Positions 34,513 to 42,798 of a stretch of DNA of 64,000 nucleotides are shown piece by piece; the first letter of the stretch is position 1, and each line of letters begins with the position of its first letter. The stretch comes from Flavobacterium sp. WC2421. GTDB taxonomy: Bacteria > Bacteroidota > Bacteroidia > Flavobacteriales > Flavobacteriaceae. A model generated the notes under the pieces. The model saw only the letters and a program-made list of their open reading frames with translations, did not search any database and had not been told where the DNA came from. The stretch covers positions 1,736,001 to 1,800,000 of the forward strand of contig NZ_CP162004.1 of NCBI RefSeq assembly GCF_040822115.1. The letters run 5' to 3'. Position numbers and translations under genes: made by a program.

Positions 34513-35592
34513 TCATAAGTTAAATATTTTATAGGACTGATGCGTTGATTTTACAATAGCTTCGGTGCGTTCAGGATGGGTGTCGGAAATAAATAATTGT
34601 CCGAAGGTTTCACTGTTGACCATTTCAATAATTTTAGCAACTCGACTTTCGTCTAATTTGTCAAAGATATCATCAAATAGTAAAATAGGTTTTACCCCAC
34701 TTTGTTTTTTTAAAAATTCAAATTGAGCTAGTTTTAAAGCAATAAGAAAAGACTTTTGTTGGCCTTGAGATCCAAATTTCTTGATGGGATGACCATCTAT
34801 TTCAAAGGATAAATCATCTTTATGTGTCCCAACACTTGTGTAATGTAAAGCTCTGTCTTTATTAATGTTTTCTTGTAAAAGAGTCAATAAGTTTTTTTCG
34901 AATAAATGACTTTCATATACAAGTTGTACTGTTTCTTGAGAACCTGTTATCGCATGATGGTGTGCATTGAAAATAGGGATGAATTCAGCTATAAACTCTT
35001 TTCTCTTTTTAAAAATATAATCACCATATCCATTGAGTTGTTCATTATATATAGAGAGAGTGTCATTTTCAAAAACATGATTCAGTGCAAAATATTTTAA
35101 TAGTGCATTGCGTTGACTCATTACTTTTTGATACTGGATTAACTGCTGTAAGTAATGTGGATCCAATTGTGAGATGACACTGTCCATGAATTTTCTTCTG
35201 GTTTCACTTCCTTCTACAATCAAATCTCTGTCGGCGGGTGATATTATAACAAGAGGAATGAATCCAATATGATCTGAAAATTTATCGTAAGCCTTGCCAT
35301 TGCGTTTTAATACTTTTTTCTGTCCTTTCTTTAAACTACATACTACCTGCTCTGACCGTTCATTTTTTATAAACTCAGCATCAATCACGAAAAATTCTTC
35401 GCCATGTTTGATGTTTTGGACAGCCAAAGGATTGAAATAACTCTTTCCGTACGATAAATGATAGATAGCATCCAATACATTGGTTTTACCAATACCGTTT
35501 TTACCTACAAAACAAATTATTTTACCGTCAAACTCGAAGTTGGCTTCTGAAAAATTTTTGTAATTGAATAAGGATATTTTTTTTAAATACAT
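34513..35592 (-). CDS. recF: DNA replication/repair protein RecF
   Basis: 359 residues. SMC-like ATPase that helps RecOR load RecA at gaps in DNA. Walker A is [16 protein letters not shown], signature [18 protein letters not shown] and Walker [17 protein letters not shown]. The N-terminus [14 protein letters not shown] is typical. It is transcribed away from the divergent TPR membrane protein gene and is not next to dnaA/dnaN, unlike in many bacteria. No clear promoter box was found. Confidence 0.95.
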   Translation of the reverse strand: MYLKKISLFNYKNFSEANFEFDGKIICFVGKNGIGKTNVLDAIYHLSYGKSYFNPLAVQNIKHGEEFFVIDAEFIKNERSEQVVCSLKKGQKKVLKRNGKAYDKFSDHIGFIPLVIISPADRDLIVEGSETRRKFMDSVISQLDPHYLQQLIQYQKVMSQRNALLKYFALNHVFENDTLSIYNEQLNGYGDYIFKKRKEFIAEFIPIFNAHHHAITGSQETVQLVYESHLFEKNLLTLLQENINKDRALHYTSVGTHKDDLSFEIDGHPIKKFGSQGQQKSFLIALKLAQFEFLKKQSGVKPILLFDDIFDKLDESRVAKIIEMVNSETFGQLFISDTHPERTEAIVKSTHQSYKIFNL

Positions 35593-35783
35593 CTTTTAAA
35601 GCTTGCTGGTATGGAAGAGTTTGTTGTTTTTTAAAATGACTTTTAAAGTGGGCGCAAATTATTGAAAAATATCGATATAAAGGGTATTTAGGGCTTTTCT
35701 GTTTTAAATGTTTTTGCTTTTTACCGAAGCAGTACTTGTATAAAAGCTTATTTTTTTTATTATAAATATAAAATTCCTTTTTT

Positions 35784-35816
35784 TTTGCGTCGGTTTGAAT
35801 AAAAATTTTATTTTTG
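35784..35816 (+). promoter_or_regulatory. Promoter of the TPR membrane protein gene
   Basis: TTTG at 35784-35787 and TATTTTTG at 35809-35816, spacer 21 bp. The -7 box ends 22 bp before the ATG. Confidence 0.6.
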
Positions 35817-35838
35817 CGGTTCACTAAATTAAATTTAA

Positions 35839-36612
35839 ATGGCTACTTACAGTAAAAGAGGATATAAAGCACCAAAAGAGAAAGAAGTAAAAGATGGAGT
35901 TGAAGAAGTAATTGTTGATGAAAAAGACAGTGTTACAGCAGGTGTATTTTCTACATTAGATGAAACTGCTTCAAAAACAGAAGATTTTGTTGCCAAAAAC
36001 CAAAAATTCATCATTGGAATTGTAGGAGCTGTCGCTTTGGTAACCATTGGTTATTTAGTTTATCAAAAATTTATTGCTGAACCAAAACAAACGGAAGCTG
36101 CTGAGGAAATGTTTGTTGCACAACAAAATTTCCAACAAGCTACAGATGGTGTTGCAAGTGATTCACTTTATAAGTTGTCATTGAATGGATCTGAAGGTAA
36201 ATTTGGATTTTTAAAAATTGCTGATGAATATTCAGGAACTGATGCGGGAAATTTAGCTAATTACTATGCGGGTATGGCGTACTTAAATACAGGTAAATAT
36301 ACAGAAGCGATTGATTATTTGAGTAAATTCAAATCAGAAGATATTGTATTGGGAGCTTTGGCAAAAGGAGCAATTGGTGATGCTTATTCTCAAAAGAACC
36401 AGCCAAAAGAAGCTTTGGAAAACTATATTAAAGCAATAGAAGCAAATAAAAATGATTTTACTACTCCACGTTTCTTATTGAAAGCTGGAAAAACAGCTTT
36501 GGCTCTAGGTAAAAAAGAAGATGCATTGAAATATTTTACTGATATTAAAGATAATTTTGATTCATCTCCAGAAGCGGCTTCTGTTGATGGTTTAATTGGA
36601 TTGGCTCAATAG
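35839..36612 (+). CDS. Membrane-anchored tetratricopeptide repeat protein
   Basis: 257 residues. A charged cytosolic N-terminus (about 1-55) is followed by one transmembrane helix at about 57-76 (KFIIGIVGAVALVTIGYLVY). A periplasmic TPR-like region fills the rest, with repeats such as LANYYAGMAYLNTGKYTEAI and GDAYSQKNQPKEALENYIKA. The topology resembles YfgM-type proteins that help secretome chaperones, but sequence identity to YfgM cannot be judged here. It lies 102 bp before ribH with no terminator, so it is likely co-transcribed with it. Confidence 0.78.
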   Translation: MATYSKRGYKAPKEKEVKDGVEEVIVDEKDSVTAGVFSTLDETASKTEDFVAKNQKFIIGIVGAVALVTIGYLVYQKFIAEPKQTEAAEEMFVAQQNFQQATDGVASDSLYKLSLNGSEGKFGFLKIADEYSGTDAGNLANYYAGMAYLNTGKYTEAIDYLSKFKSEDIVLGALAKGAIGDAYSQKNQPKEALENYIKAIEANKNDFTTPRFLLKAGKTALALGKKEDALKYFTDIKDNFDSSPEAASVDGLIGLAQ

Positions 36613-36714
36613 TAAAAAGTTTTAAGATTACTTGTTGTAGATTTTAGATTGTTGATTCAACAAGCTATCTTTAACATCTGAAATCAAAAAAATAATATTA
36701 AAATTGACAATCAA

Positions 36715-37287
36715 ATGGCAACAGTAAATAAAAATTTATCCGTTTATGACAAAAATGCAGTTCCTAATGCGAAAGATTTTCGTTTTGGAGTTGTTGTTGC
36801 TGAATGGAATGAAGTAATAACTGAAGGGCTTTATAATGGAGCTCATGAAGCTTTTTTAGACAATGAAGTTCCTGCGAATCATATCATCAGATGGAATGTT
36901 CCAGGCAGCTTTGAACTTATTTATGGATGCAAGAAGATGTTGCAAACCCAAAATGTAGATGCTGTAATCGCTATTGGATGTGTAATTCAGGGACAAACCA
37001 AACATTTTGATTTTGTTTGTGAGGGCGTAACTCAAGGAATTAAAGATTTGAATGTTCAAACGGATATTCCAGTTATTTTTTGTGTCCTTACTGATAATAC
37101 GATGCAACAGTCAATAGATAGAAGTGGTGGTATTCACGGAAACAAAGGTACTGAAGCGGCAATTGCGGCTATTAAAATGGCCTACATTCGTCAACAAGCC
37201 TCTTTGGCGCATGAGTATAAGAAACAAACATTACTGTCTTCTGGTCAATTACAAATCGAAGATTTGCCGTTGAAACTAGAAGAATAA
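36715..37287 (+). CDS. ribH: 6,7-dimethyl-8-ribityllumazine synthase
   Basis: 190 residues. The penultimate enzyme of riboflavin synthesis, usually a 60-mer shell. Motifs: FGVVVAEWNEVITEGL, NVPGSFELIYGCKKML, AIGCVIQGQTKHFDFVCEGVTQGI, VIFCVLTDNTMQQSIDRSGG. The catalytic His is in TKHFDF. About 25-30 residues at the C-terminus (after AIKMAYIRQQ) extend beyond the usual 155-160-residue enzyme. No other rib genes are adjacent. Confidence 0.95.
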   Translation: MATVNKNLSVYDKNAVPNAKDFRFGVVVAEWNEVITEGLYNGAHEAFLDNEVPANHIIRWNVPGSFELIYGCKKMLQTQNVDAVIAIGCVIQGQTKHFDFVCEGVTQGIKDLNVQTDIPVIFCVLTDNTMQQSIDRSGGIHGNKGTEAAIAAIKMAYIRQQASLAHEYKKQTLLSSGQLQIEDLPLKLEE

Positions 37288-37308
37288 AAAAGTAAATATT
37301 TAATTATG

Positions 37309-37347
37309 AAACCTATACTGTTCTAAAAATAGTATAGGTTTTTTTTG
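37309..37347 (+). terminator. Terminator after ribH
   Basis: AAACCTATACT pairs with AGTATAGGTTT around an 11-nt loop and is followed by a T-run. Confidence 0.9.
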
Positions 37348-37392
37348 TTTTATTTATGATGGAACGGACTATTAAACCGAGTAGAAATTCAT

Positions 37393-37400
37393 TAAATTTG
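37393..37400 (+). promoter_or_regulatory. -7 box of mutL
   Basis: TAAATTTG, 53 bp before the mutL ATG. The leader between them holds the ACCTTAAACTTTAAAAC short-period phrase. No -33 box found. Confidence 0.45.
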
Positions 37401-37453
37401 TGCTTACGGTTTTAAATAATGGAAACCTTAAACTTTAAAACTTATATTTATTA

Positions 37454-39304
37454 ATGTCGAGTATAATCCAATTACTTCCTGATCACGTTGCGAACCAAAT
37501 TGCTGCTGGAGAAGTGGTGCAAAGACCGGCTTCAGTAGTCAAAGAATTACTCGAAAACGCGGTTGATGCTAGAGCTACAGATATTAAGTTAATCATAAAA
37601 GATGCTGGTAAAGCTTTGGTTCAAGTTATTGACAACGGTTTAGGGATGAATGTAACTGATGCTCGATTGTGTTTTGAGCGTCATGCTACATCAAAAATCC
37701 GTCAAGCCGAAGATTTATTTTCATTACACACAAAGGGTTTTCGCGGTGAAGCATTAGCTTCTATTGCTGCTATTGCGCATGTTGAAATGAAAACCAAGCA
37801 AGATCAACAGGAATTAGGAACTCAAATTGTGGTGGAAGGCAGTAAATTTATGTCACAAGAAGTGGCTGTTCTACCTAAAGGAACTTCATTTGCGGTTAAA
37901 AATTTATTTTTTAATATTCCGGCTCGTCGTAATTTTTTAAAATCAGATACCGTAGAATACCGTCATATTATTGATGAGTTTCAACGTGTCGCATTGGCAC
38001 ATCCCAATATTTATTTTACTTTTTATCATAATGGGAGTGAGATGTTCAATTTACCTTCCGCTAGTTTAAGACAAAGAATTGTCACTATTTTTTCGGGTAA
38101 AACCAATGAAAAATTAGTTCCTGTTCAAGAAGAAACTGAAATCGTAACTATTCAAGGGTTTGTAAGTAAACCTGAATTTGCTAAAAAGAATAGGGGAGAA
38201 CAGTTTTTCTTTGTTAATGACCGATTTATAAAAAGTGGCTATCTGCATCATGCCGTTATGGCTGCCTACGATGGTATTTTAAAAGATGGAGCACAACCGA
38301 GTTATTTTTTATACTTAACGGTTCCGCCTAATACGATAGATATCAATATTCATCCTACAAAAACCGAGATTAAGTTTGACGATGAACATGCTTTATATGC
38401 CATTTTACGAGCATCCATTAAACACAGTTTAGGGCAGTTTAATGTGGCGCCAGTTTTGGATTTTGATCGTGATGCGAACTTGGATACGCCTTACAGTTAT
38501 AAAGATGCTAAAGGAGAAACTCCTACAATTCAGGTTGATAGCACTTTTAATCCATTTTCGGATGACAAAGTAAATAAACATTATTCTAGTTATAAAAAAC
38601 CAGAATCTACGGCCAATTGGGAAAGTTTGTATGTGGGTTTAAAACAAGATTCTGATGTTTTTACAAGTAATACTGATTTTTCATTTGAAAGTGATGAAGT
38701 CACAGGGTCTTTGTTTAATGACGAAGAGGTAGAGCAAGCAGTTCATAATTCGTACCAAATTCATAAAAAATATATTGTTTCGCCTATAAAATCAGGAATG
38801 GTTATTGTAGATCAACAGCGTGCACATCAACGTGTTTTGTATGAGCAGTTTTTGACAAATATGACAGTTCATCAAGCATCAAGCCAGCAATTATTATTTC
38901 CATTGGATTTGTTTTTTTCGTCCACTGAGATGGATCTAATTGAAGAATTAAAACTTTCTCTGGTTAATACCGGTTTTGTTTTTGAAGAAACAAATTCAGA
39001 TCATGTGGTTATTTCTGGAATTCCAGTCAATGTGACTGAAAGTGAGGTTTCGATGGTGTTAGAACAATTATTAAGTGATTTACAGGATGGAATTCCTGAA
39101 AGTAGCTTTAGCCAGAATGATACAATAGCAAAATCAATGGCCAAAAGTTTGGCTGTGAAAACAGGGACTACTTTAACAATAAAAGAACAAGAAAACTTGG
39201 TTAACGGTCTTTTTGCCTGTAAAGATCCCAATGTTTCCCCTTTTCAAAAACCGACTTTCATCACGATGCGTGTGGAAGATTTAGATAAAAAATTTGCACT
39301 ATGA
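37454..39304 (+). CDS. mutL: DNA mismatch repair protein MutL
   Basis: 616 residues. A GHKL ATPase N-terminal domain (VANQIAAGEVVQRPASVVKELLENAVDA, DNGLGM, TKGFRGEALASIAAIA) is complete. The C-terminal dimerisation domain is present, but where endonuclease-active MutL has DQHAxHE it reads DQQRAHQRVLYE (about 452-463). The later CPHGRP-type motif reads SPFQKPT (about 595-601). It thus probably lacks intrinsic nicking activity. It coordinates mismatch repair with MutS. The stop overlaps the start of the rhomboid gene (ATGA), an operon arrangement. Confidence 0.95.
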   Translation: MSSIIQLLPDHVANQIAAGEVVQRPASVVKELLENAVDARATDIKLIIKDAGKALVQVIDNGLGMNVTDARLCFERHATSKIRQAEDLFSLHTKGFRGEALASIAAIAHVEMKTKQDQQELGTQIVVEGSKFMSQEVAVLPKGTSFAVKNLFFNIPARRNFLKSDTVEYRHIIDEFQRVALAHPNIYFTFYHNGSEMFNLPSASLRQRIVTIFSGKTNEKLVPVQEETEIVTIQGFVSKPEFAKKNRGEQFFFVNDRFIKSGYLHHAVMAAYDGILKDGAQPSYFLYLTVPPNTIDINIHPTKTEIKFDDEHALYAILRASIKHSLGQFNVAPVLDFDRDANLDTPYSYKDAKGETPTIQVDSTFNPFSDDKVNKHYSSYKKPESTANWESLYVGLKQDSDVFTSNTDFSFESDEVTGSLFNDEEVEQAVHNSYQIHKKYIVSPIKSGMVIVDQQRAHQRVLYEQFLTNMTVHQASSQQLLFPLDLFFSSTEMDLIEELKLSLVNTGFVFEETNSDHVVISGIPVNVTESEVSMVLEQLLSDLQDGIPESSFSQNDTIAKSMAKSLAVKTGTTLTIKEQENLVNGLFACKDPNVSPFQKPTFITMRVEDLDKKFAL

Positions 39305-40050
39305 GAAATGTAACCGAAACGGTAAAACAATTAATTATAATTAATATCCTATTTTTTATAGGAACACAAATTGTTGGAGACGCTGCTTACCAAATGTTGG
39401 CGATGTATTTCCCGGAAAACACTAATTTTCAATTTTGGCAACCTATCACGCATATGTTTATGCATGGAGGATTTATGCATATTTTCTTCAACATGTTTGC
39501 ATTATATTCTTTTGGTTCGGCTTTAGAGCATTATTGGGGAGGTAAGAAGTTTCTATTCTTTTATTTCTCTTGCGGCTTAGGAGCGGCACTTTTGCATACG
39601 GGAATAAACTATTATTATTTTCAAGAGGGAATGAATACATTAGTTGACCAAGGTTTTTCAAAAGCAGAAGTTTTAGCTGTTTTGAATGGGAAAGGGAGCA
39701 ATGAAATTGTGCCAATTTTGAATAGTCCAGGTTTTCAAAATTTTATTAGCGCCTATATGGGTACTGTAGTTGGGGCTTCTGGAGCTATTTACGGTGTTAT
39801 TGTCGCTTTTGCATTTATGTTTCCTAATGCAGAGTTGGCTTTGATGTTTATTCCTATACCAATTAAAGCAAAGTATTTTGTTCCAGGATTAGTTTTAGTA
39901 GATTTGTATTTAGGGGTTTCTGGACAATCTATTTTTGGAAGTGGTGGGCCAGGAATCGCCCATTTTGCGCATGTTGGTGGTGCTTTATTTGGGTTTTTGA
40001 TTTCATGGTATTGGAAAAAAAATCAGTTTGATGGCAATCGTTGGAATTAA
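39301..40050 (+). CDS. Rhomboid-family intramembrane serine protease 1
   Basis: 249 residues, six predicted transmembrane helices. The catalytic motif GASG (Ser160 in VVGASGAIYG) and the His of HFAHVGGALFGF form the dyad. The HxxxxHxxxN motif near the second helix appears as HGGFMHIFFNMFAL. An insertion of about 30 residues follows the third helix. It cleaves transmembrane substrates, which are unknown here. It overlaps mutL by 4 bp and is followed 32 bp later by a second rhomboid gene. Confidence 0.93.
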   Translation: MRNVTETVKQLIIINILFFIGTQIVGDAAYQMLAMYFPENTNFQFWQPITHMFMHGGFMHIFFNMFALYSFGSALEHYWGGKKFLFFYFSCGLGAALLHTGINYYYFQEGMNTLVDQGFSKAEVLAVLNGKGSNEIVPILNSPGFQNFISAYMGTVVGASGAIYGVIVAFAFMFPNAELALMFIPIPIKAKYFVPGLVLVDLYLGVSGQSIFGSGGPGIAHFAHVGGALFGFLISWYWKKNQFDGNRWN

Positions 40051-40082
40051 TAGGGGTTATTTGTAAATTCTAAATATAAAAA

Positions 40083-40946
40083 ATGAATATTCTAGACGAC
40101 TTAAAAATTCAATACAAATTAGGAGGTATAGCTAATAGATTAATCTATTGGAATGTAGGTTGTTTTTTAGTTTCATTACTTTTTTTTTATGAATTTAAAG
40201 GAGGGGTATTTAATTTTCCAACTTGGATCGCTTTGTCTACAGACTCTTCTAACTTTTTATTCAAACCGTGGACATTCCTAACCTATGCTTTTTTTCATGA
40301 TGGTTTCTGGCATTTGGTTTTTAATATGATGGTGTTGAATTTTTCAAGTACTTTATTTTTAACTTTTTTTACCCAAAAACAATATTTAGGAGTTTATATT
40401 TTAAGCGCCATATTTGCAGGGTTTTCCTTTGTCTTAGGCTATTATTTACTTGGAATTAGTGCCTCAATTGTAGGTGCATCAGCTGCTATTATGGGTATTT
40501 TGGTTGCTGTGACAACCTATCAGCCTTTAATGAATGTGCGTTTGCTTTTGATTGGAAATGTAAAATTGTGGCACATTACTGCTGTTATTCTTATACTTGA
40601 TCTCATGCAATTTCGTTTAGATAATACCGGTGGTCATATCTCGCATTTAGCTGGGGCACTGTTCGGTTTTGTCTTTATAAAACTACTTCAAAACGGAACT
40701 GATTTGAGTACGATTGTAAGTAGAGTGATTGATTTTTTTACTAATTTATTTAAGGTGTCACCCAAAACACCTTTCAAAAAAGTACATAAAAACTATACTA
40801 AGCCTGTTGGTACGACTGCTTCTAGAATTATAACAAAAGATAAAGCGCAACAACAAATTGATGAAATTTTGGATAAAATCAGTCAGTCTGGATATGATAG
40901 TTTAACAAAAGAAGAAAAAGAATTTCTGTTCAAAGCAGGGAAGTAG
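40083..40946 (+). CDS. Rhomboid-family protein 2 with altered GxSG motif
   Basis: 287 residues. Six helices (about 20-215), with FWHLVFNMMVLNF near the second. The catalytic serine motif reads VGASAAI (Ser133), with Ala in place of the second Gly of GxSG. The partner His is in GHISHLAGALFGF. Activity is therefore plausible but not certain. The C-terminal soluble tail (about 225-287) ends with a helical region DEILDKISQSGYDSLTKEE, seen in many flavobacterial rhomboids (DUF6576-like, from memory). Same transcript as mutL and rhomboid 1 by spacing. Confidence 0.85.
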   Translation: MNILDDLKIQYKLGGIANRLIYWNVGCFLVSLLFFYEFKGGVFNFPTWIALSTDSSNFLFKPWTFLTYAFFHDGFWHLVFNMMVLNFSSTLFLTFFTQKQYLGVYILSAIFAGFSFVLGYYLLGISASIVGASAAIMGILVAVTTYQPLMNVRLLLIGNVKLWHITAVILILDLMQFRLDNTGGHISHLAGALFGFVFIKLLQNGTDLSTIVSRVIDFFTNLFKVSPKTPFKKVHKNYTKPVGTTASRIITKDKAQQQIDEILDKISQSGYDSLTKEEKEFLFKAGK

Positions 40947-41029
40947 TACTTTTATAGTATTTTTCGTAAATAAAAGAAGCAATTTTGCGTTATTAATTTA
41001 GCAAAGTAATTAACTGAATAAATACTAAT

Positions 41030-42073
41030 ATGAAAAACCTTTCATGGTTCAATAAAGGAATGTTTTTTTTAAATATTGTTCTGACAATAGTCACCTTTGT
41101 GGCCTATGTTTTGCCTTTTTTAGCGCCAAAGCTGTTTCCGATTTTGTCTGTTTTGACACTTTTCATGCCAATGTTTTTTATATTGAATGGATTATTTTTT
41201 ATGTATTGGGGGCTCCAATTCAAAAAAAGAATGATTTTGTCTGGATTAGTACTTTTGATGGGGATCACGTTTATTAATAAATTTTATAAATTTTCTTCTA
41301 AAGTGTATCCTGAAGATGACAAAGACTTTAAAGTAATGAGCTATAATGTTCGTTTATTTAATTTATTCAAGTGGATAGATAAAGAAGATGTTCCTGGTGA
41401 TATTTTGACTTTTATCAATGAAAAAAACCCAGATATTCTGTGTATTCAAGAATTTTCTTCTTCGGCAAATATTGACTTGAAAGTGTACCGCTATAAATAT
41501 ATTTTTATGGAGGGCAATAAAATTAAAACGGGGCAGGCGATTTTTTCTAAATTTCCCATTATTAATCAAGGGGATATTGTATTTCCTAATTCGAATAATA
41601 ATGTAATTTATGCTGACATAAAAAAGGGTAAGGATATTATTCGAGTCTATAACATGCATCTTCAATCTATAAAAATTACGCCAGATGTTAACGAAATTTC
41701 TGAAAATATAAATGTGATAAATCAGGATAAGTCTCAAATGTTATTGATAAGAATCAGTAAGGCGTTTAAACAGCAACAGCAACAAGCAGAGATTTTAAAA
41801 GAGCATAAGAAACAATGTGAGTATCCTATAATTATCTGTGGAGATATGAATAACAGTGCTTTTTCTTATGTGTATAGAAACATTAAAGGAACGCTTAAAG
41901 ATAGTTTTGAGGAAGCAGGTACTGGTTTTGGGCAAACGTATAAATTCAGGTATTATCCTGCGAGAATTGATTATATTTTTGCCGATGAAAAAATGACAGT
42001 TAAGAAATTTGAAAGCTTCTCTGATTTTGATAATTCAGATCATTATCCTATTATGGTCAAACTATCTTTGTAA
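41030..42073 (+). CDS. Membrane-anchored endonuclease/exonuclease/phosphatase-family protein
   Basis: 347 residues. Three N-terminal hydrophobic helices (about 10-95) are followed by an EEP domain: VMSYNVRLFN, PDILCIQEFSS (Glu metal ligand), CGDMNNSAFSYVYR and the terminal SDHYPIMVKLSL (Asp-His). The active centre is therefore complete. Substrate could be nucleic acid, a phospholipid or an inositol phosphate; the membrane anchor suggests an envelope substrate (inference). It lies 83 bp downstream of rhomboid 2 and is convergent with wbqC with only 8 bp between stops. Confidence 0.87.
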   Translation: MKNLSWFNKGMFFLNIVLTIVTFVAYVLPFLAPKLFPILSVLTLFMPMFFILNGLFFMYWGLQFKKRMILSGLVLLMGITFINKFYKFSSKVYPEDDKDFKVMSYNVRLFNLFKWIDKEDVPGDILTFINEKNPDILCIQEFSSSANIDLKVYRYKYIFMEGNKIKTGQAIFSKFPIINQGDIVFPNSNNNVIYADIKKGKDIIRVYNMHLQSIKITPDVNEISENINVINQDKSQMLLIRISKAFKQQQQQAEILKEHKKQCEYPIIICGDMNNSAFSYVYRNIKGTLKDSFEEAGTGFGQTYKFRYYPARIDYIFADEKMTVKKFESFSDFDNSDHYPIMVKLSL

Positions 42074-42081
42074 TAGTTCTT

Positions 42082-42708
42082 TTATTGGAGTATAATAGTT
42101 TGGGCTTTTAAATAGTCAGTAGTGAATTTACCCTCATTGAATAACAAGTCAAGAACACTTAGGTTATTGATAAAGTCATATTTGTCATCAAAAACCTGCG
42201 GATACTTTTCAAAAGAAGAAACGTCTTTTTTCCCTTCTACCAAAAATCTAAAGTCTTTTATAATGCTGGTATCTACTTCATGAAAGTATTCAGTAGTAGT
42301 ATCAAATTCTAATTTCATTCGCAAACATTTCGAAACAACAGCTATGGTTTCAAAATTTAAATCTATTAAGTATTTGTATTTTTTTTCGAAAATAACACGA
42401 ATATCATCTTCAAAAAATTCAAAGAAAGGGGAACTTCTATAAGCTGCTTCTAGTGATTTGAAGTGTTGTTTTTGCCAATCAAACTCAGGTTCAATTTGAA
42501 TGTCTTTCGTTTTCTGGCGGATTAATTTGGAGTGCTTAACGGGAATGTTTAAGAGTTGAATTCCGTTTGGGCTGTAGATATAAGTTCGGTTGCGATTGGT
42601 TTGCTTTTGGAAATTATCTTCAATTTCAAACGTGATTTTCTCTGCCTGAAGCATCGCTGCAAAATGGCTAATTGAAGGAAAATAGGTTGGGTACAGTAAA
42701 GTGTTCAT
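42082..42708 (-). CDS. WbqC-like family protein
   Basis: 208 residues. It matches the WbqC family: N-terminal LLYPTYFPSISHFAAML, then NRTYIYSPNGIQLLNIPV, QKQHFKSLEAAYRSSPFFEFFEDDI. The family is found in O-antigen loci of some bacteria and its enzymatic role is unclear. It is the last gene of the parA-to-wbqC run, downstream of lepB, with an 18-bp perfect inverted repeat between them. Confidence 0.86.
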   Translation of the reverse strand: MNTLLYPTYFPSISHFAAMLQAEKITFEIEDNFQKQTNRNRTYIYSPNGIQLLNIPVKHSKLIRQKTKDIQIEPEFDWQKQHFKSLEAAYRSSPFFEFFEDDIRVIFEKKYKYLIDLNFETIAVVSKCLRMKLEFDTTTEYFHEVDTSIIKDFRFLVEGKKDVSSFEKYPQVFDDKYDFINNLSVLDLLFNEGKFTTDYLKAQTIILQ

Positions 42709-42732
42709 ATTTGTCTAAAGTTATAAAGTAAT

Positions 42733-42787
42733 AAAGTCGGAAGTCATAAAGTTGCTCTTAAAAGAGTATTTTATGACTTCCGACTTT
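42733..42787. repeat. 18-bp perfect inverted repeat between lepB and wbqC
   Basis: The left arm 42733-42750 and right arm 42770-42787 (AAAGTCGGAAGTCATAAA and its complement) enclose a 19-nt loop that itself holds a small CTCTTAAAAGAG stem. The outer flank carries a tandem ATAAAGT phrase. No T-run is present on the minus strand, so this may not terminate. Confidence 0.8.
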
Positions 42788-42798
42788 GAAACTTTTGA

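Noticed and set aside
35528..35824. Minus-strand 98-codon frame upstream of recF
   Set aside because: Overlaps recF in another frame, is Lys/Phe-rich from AT-rich DNA and lies over the promoter of the TPR gene.
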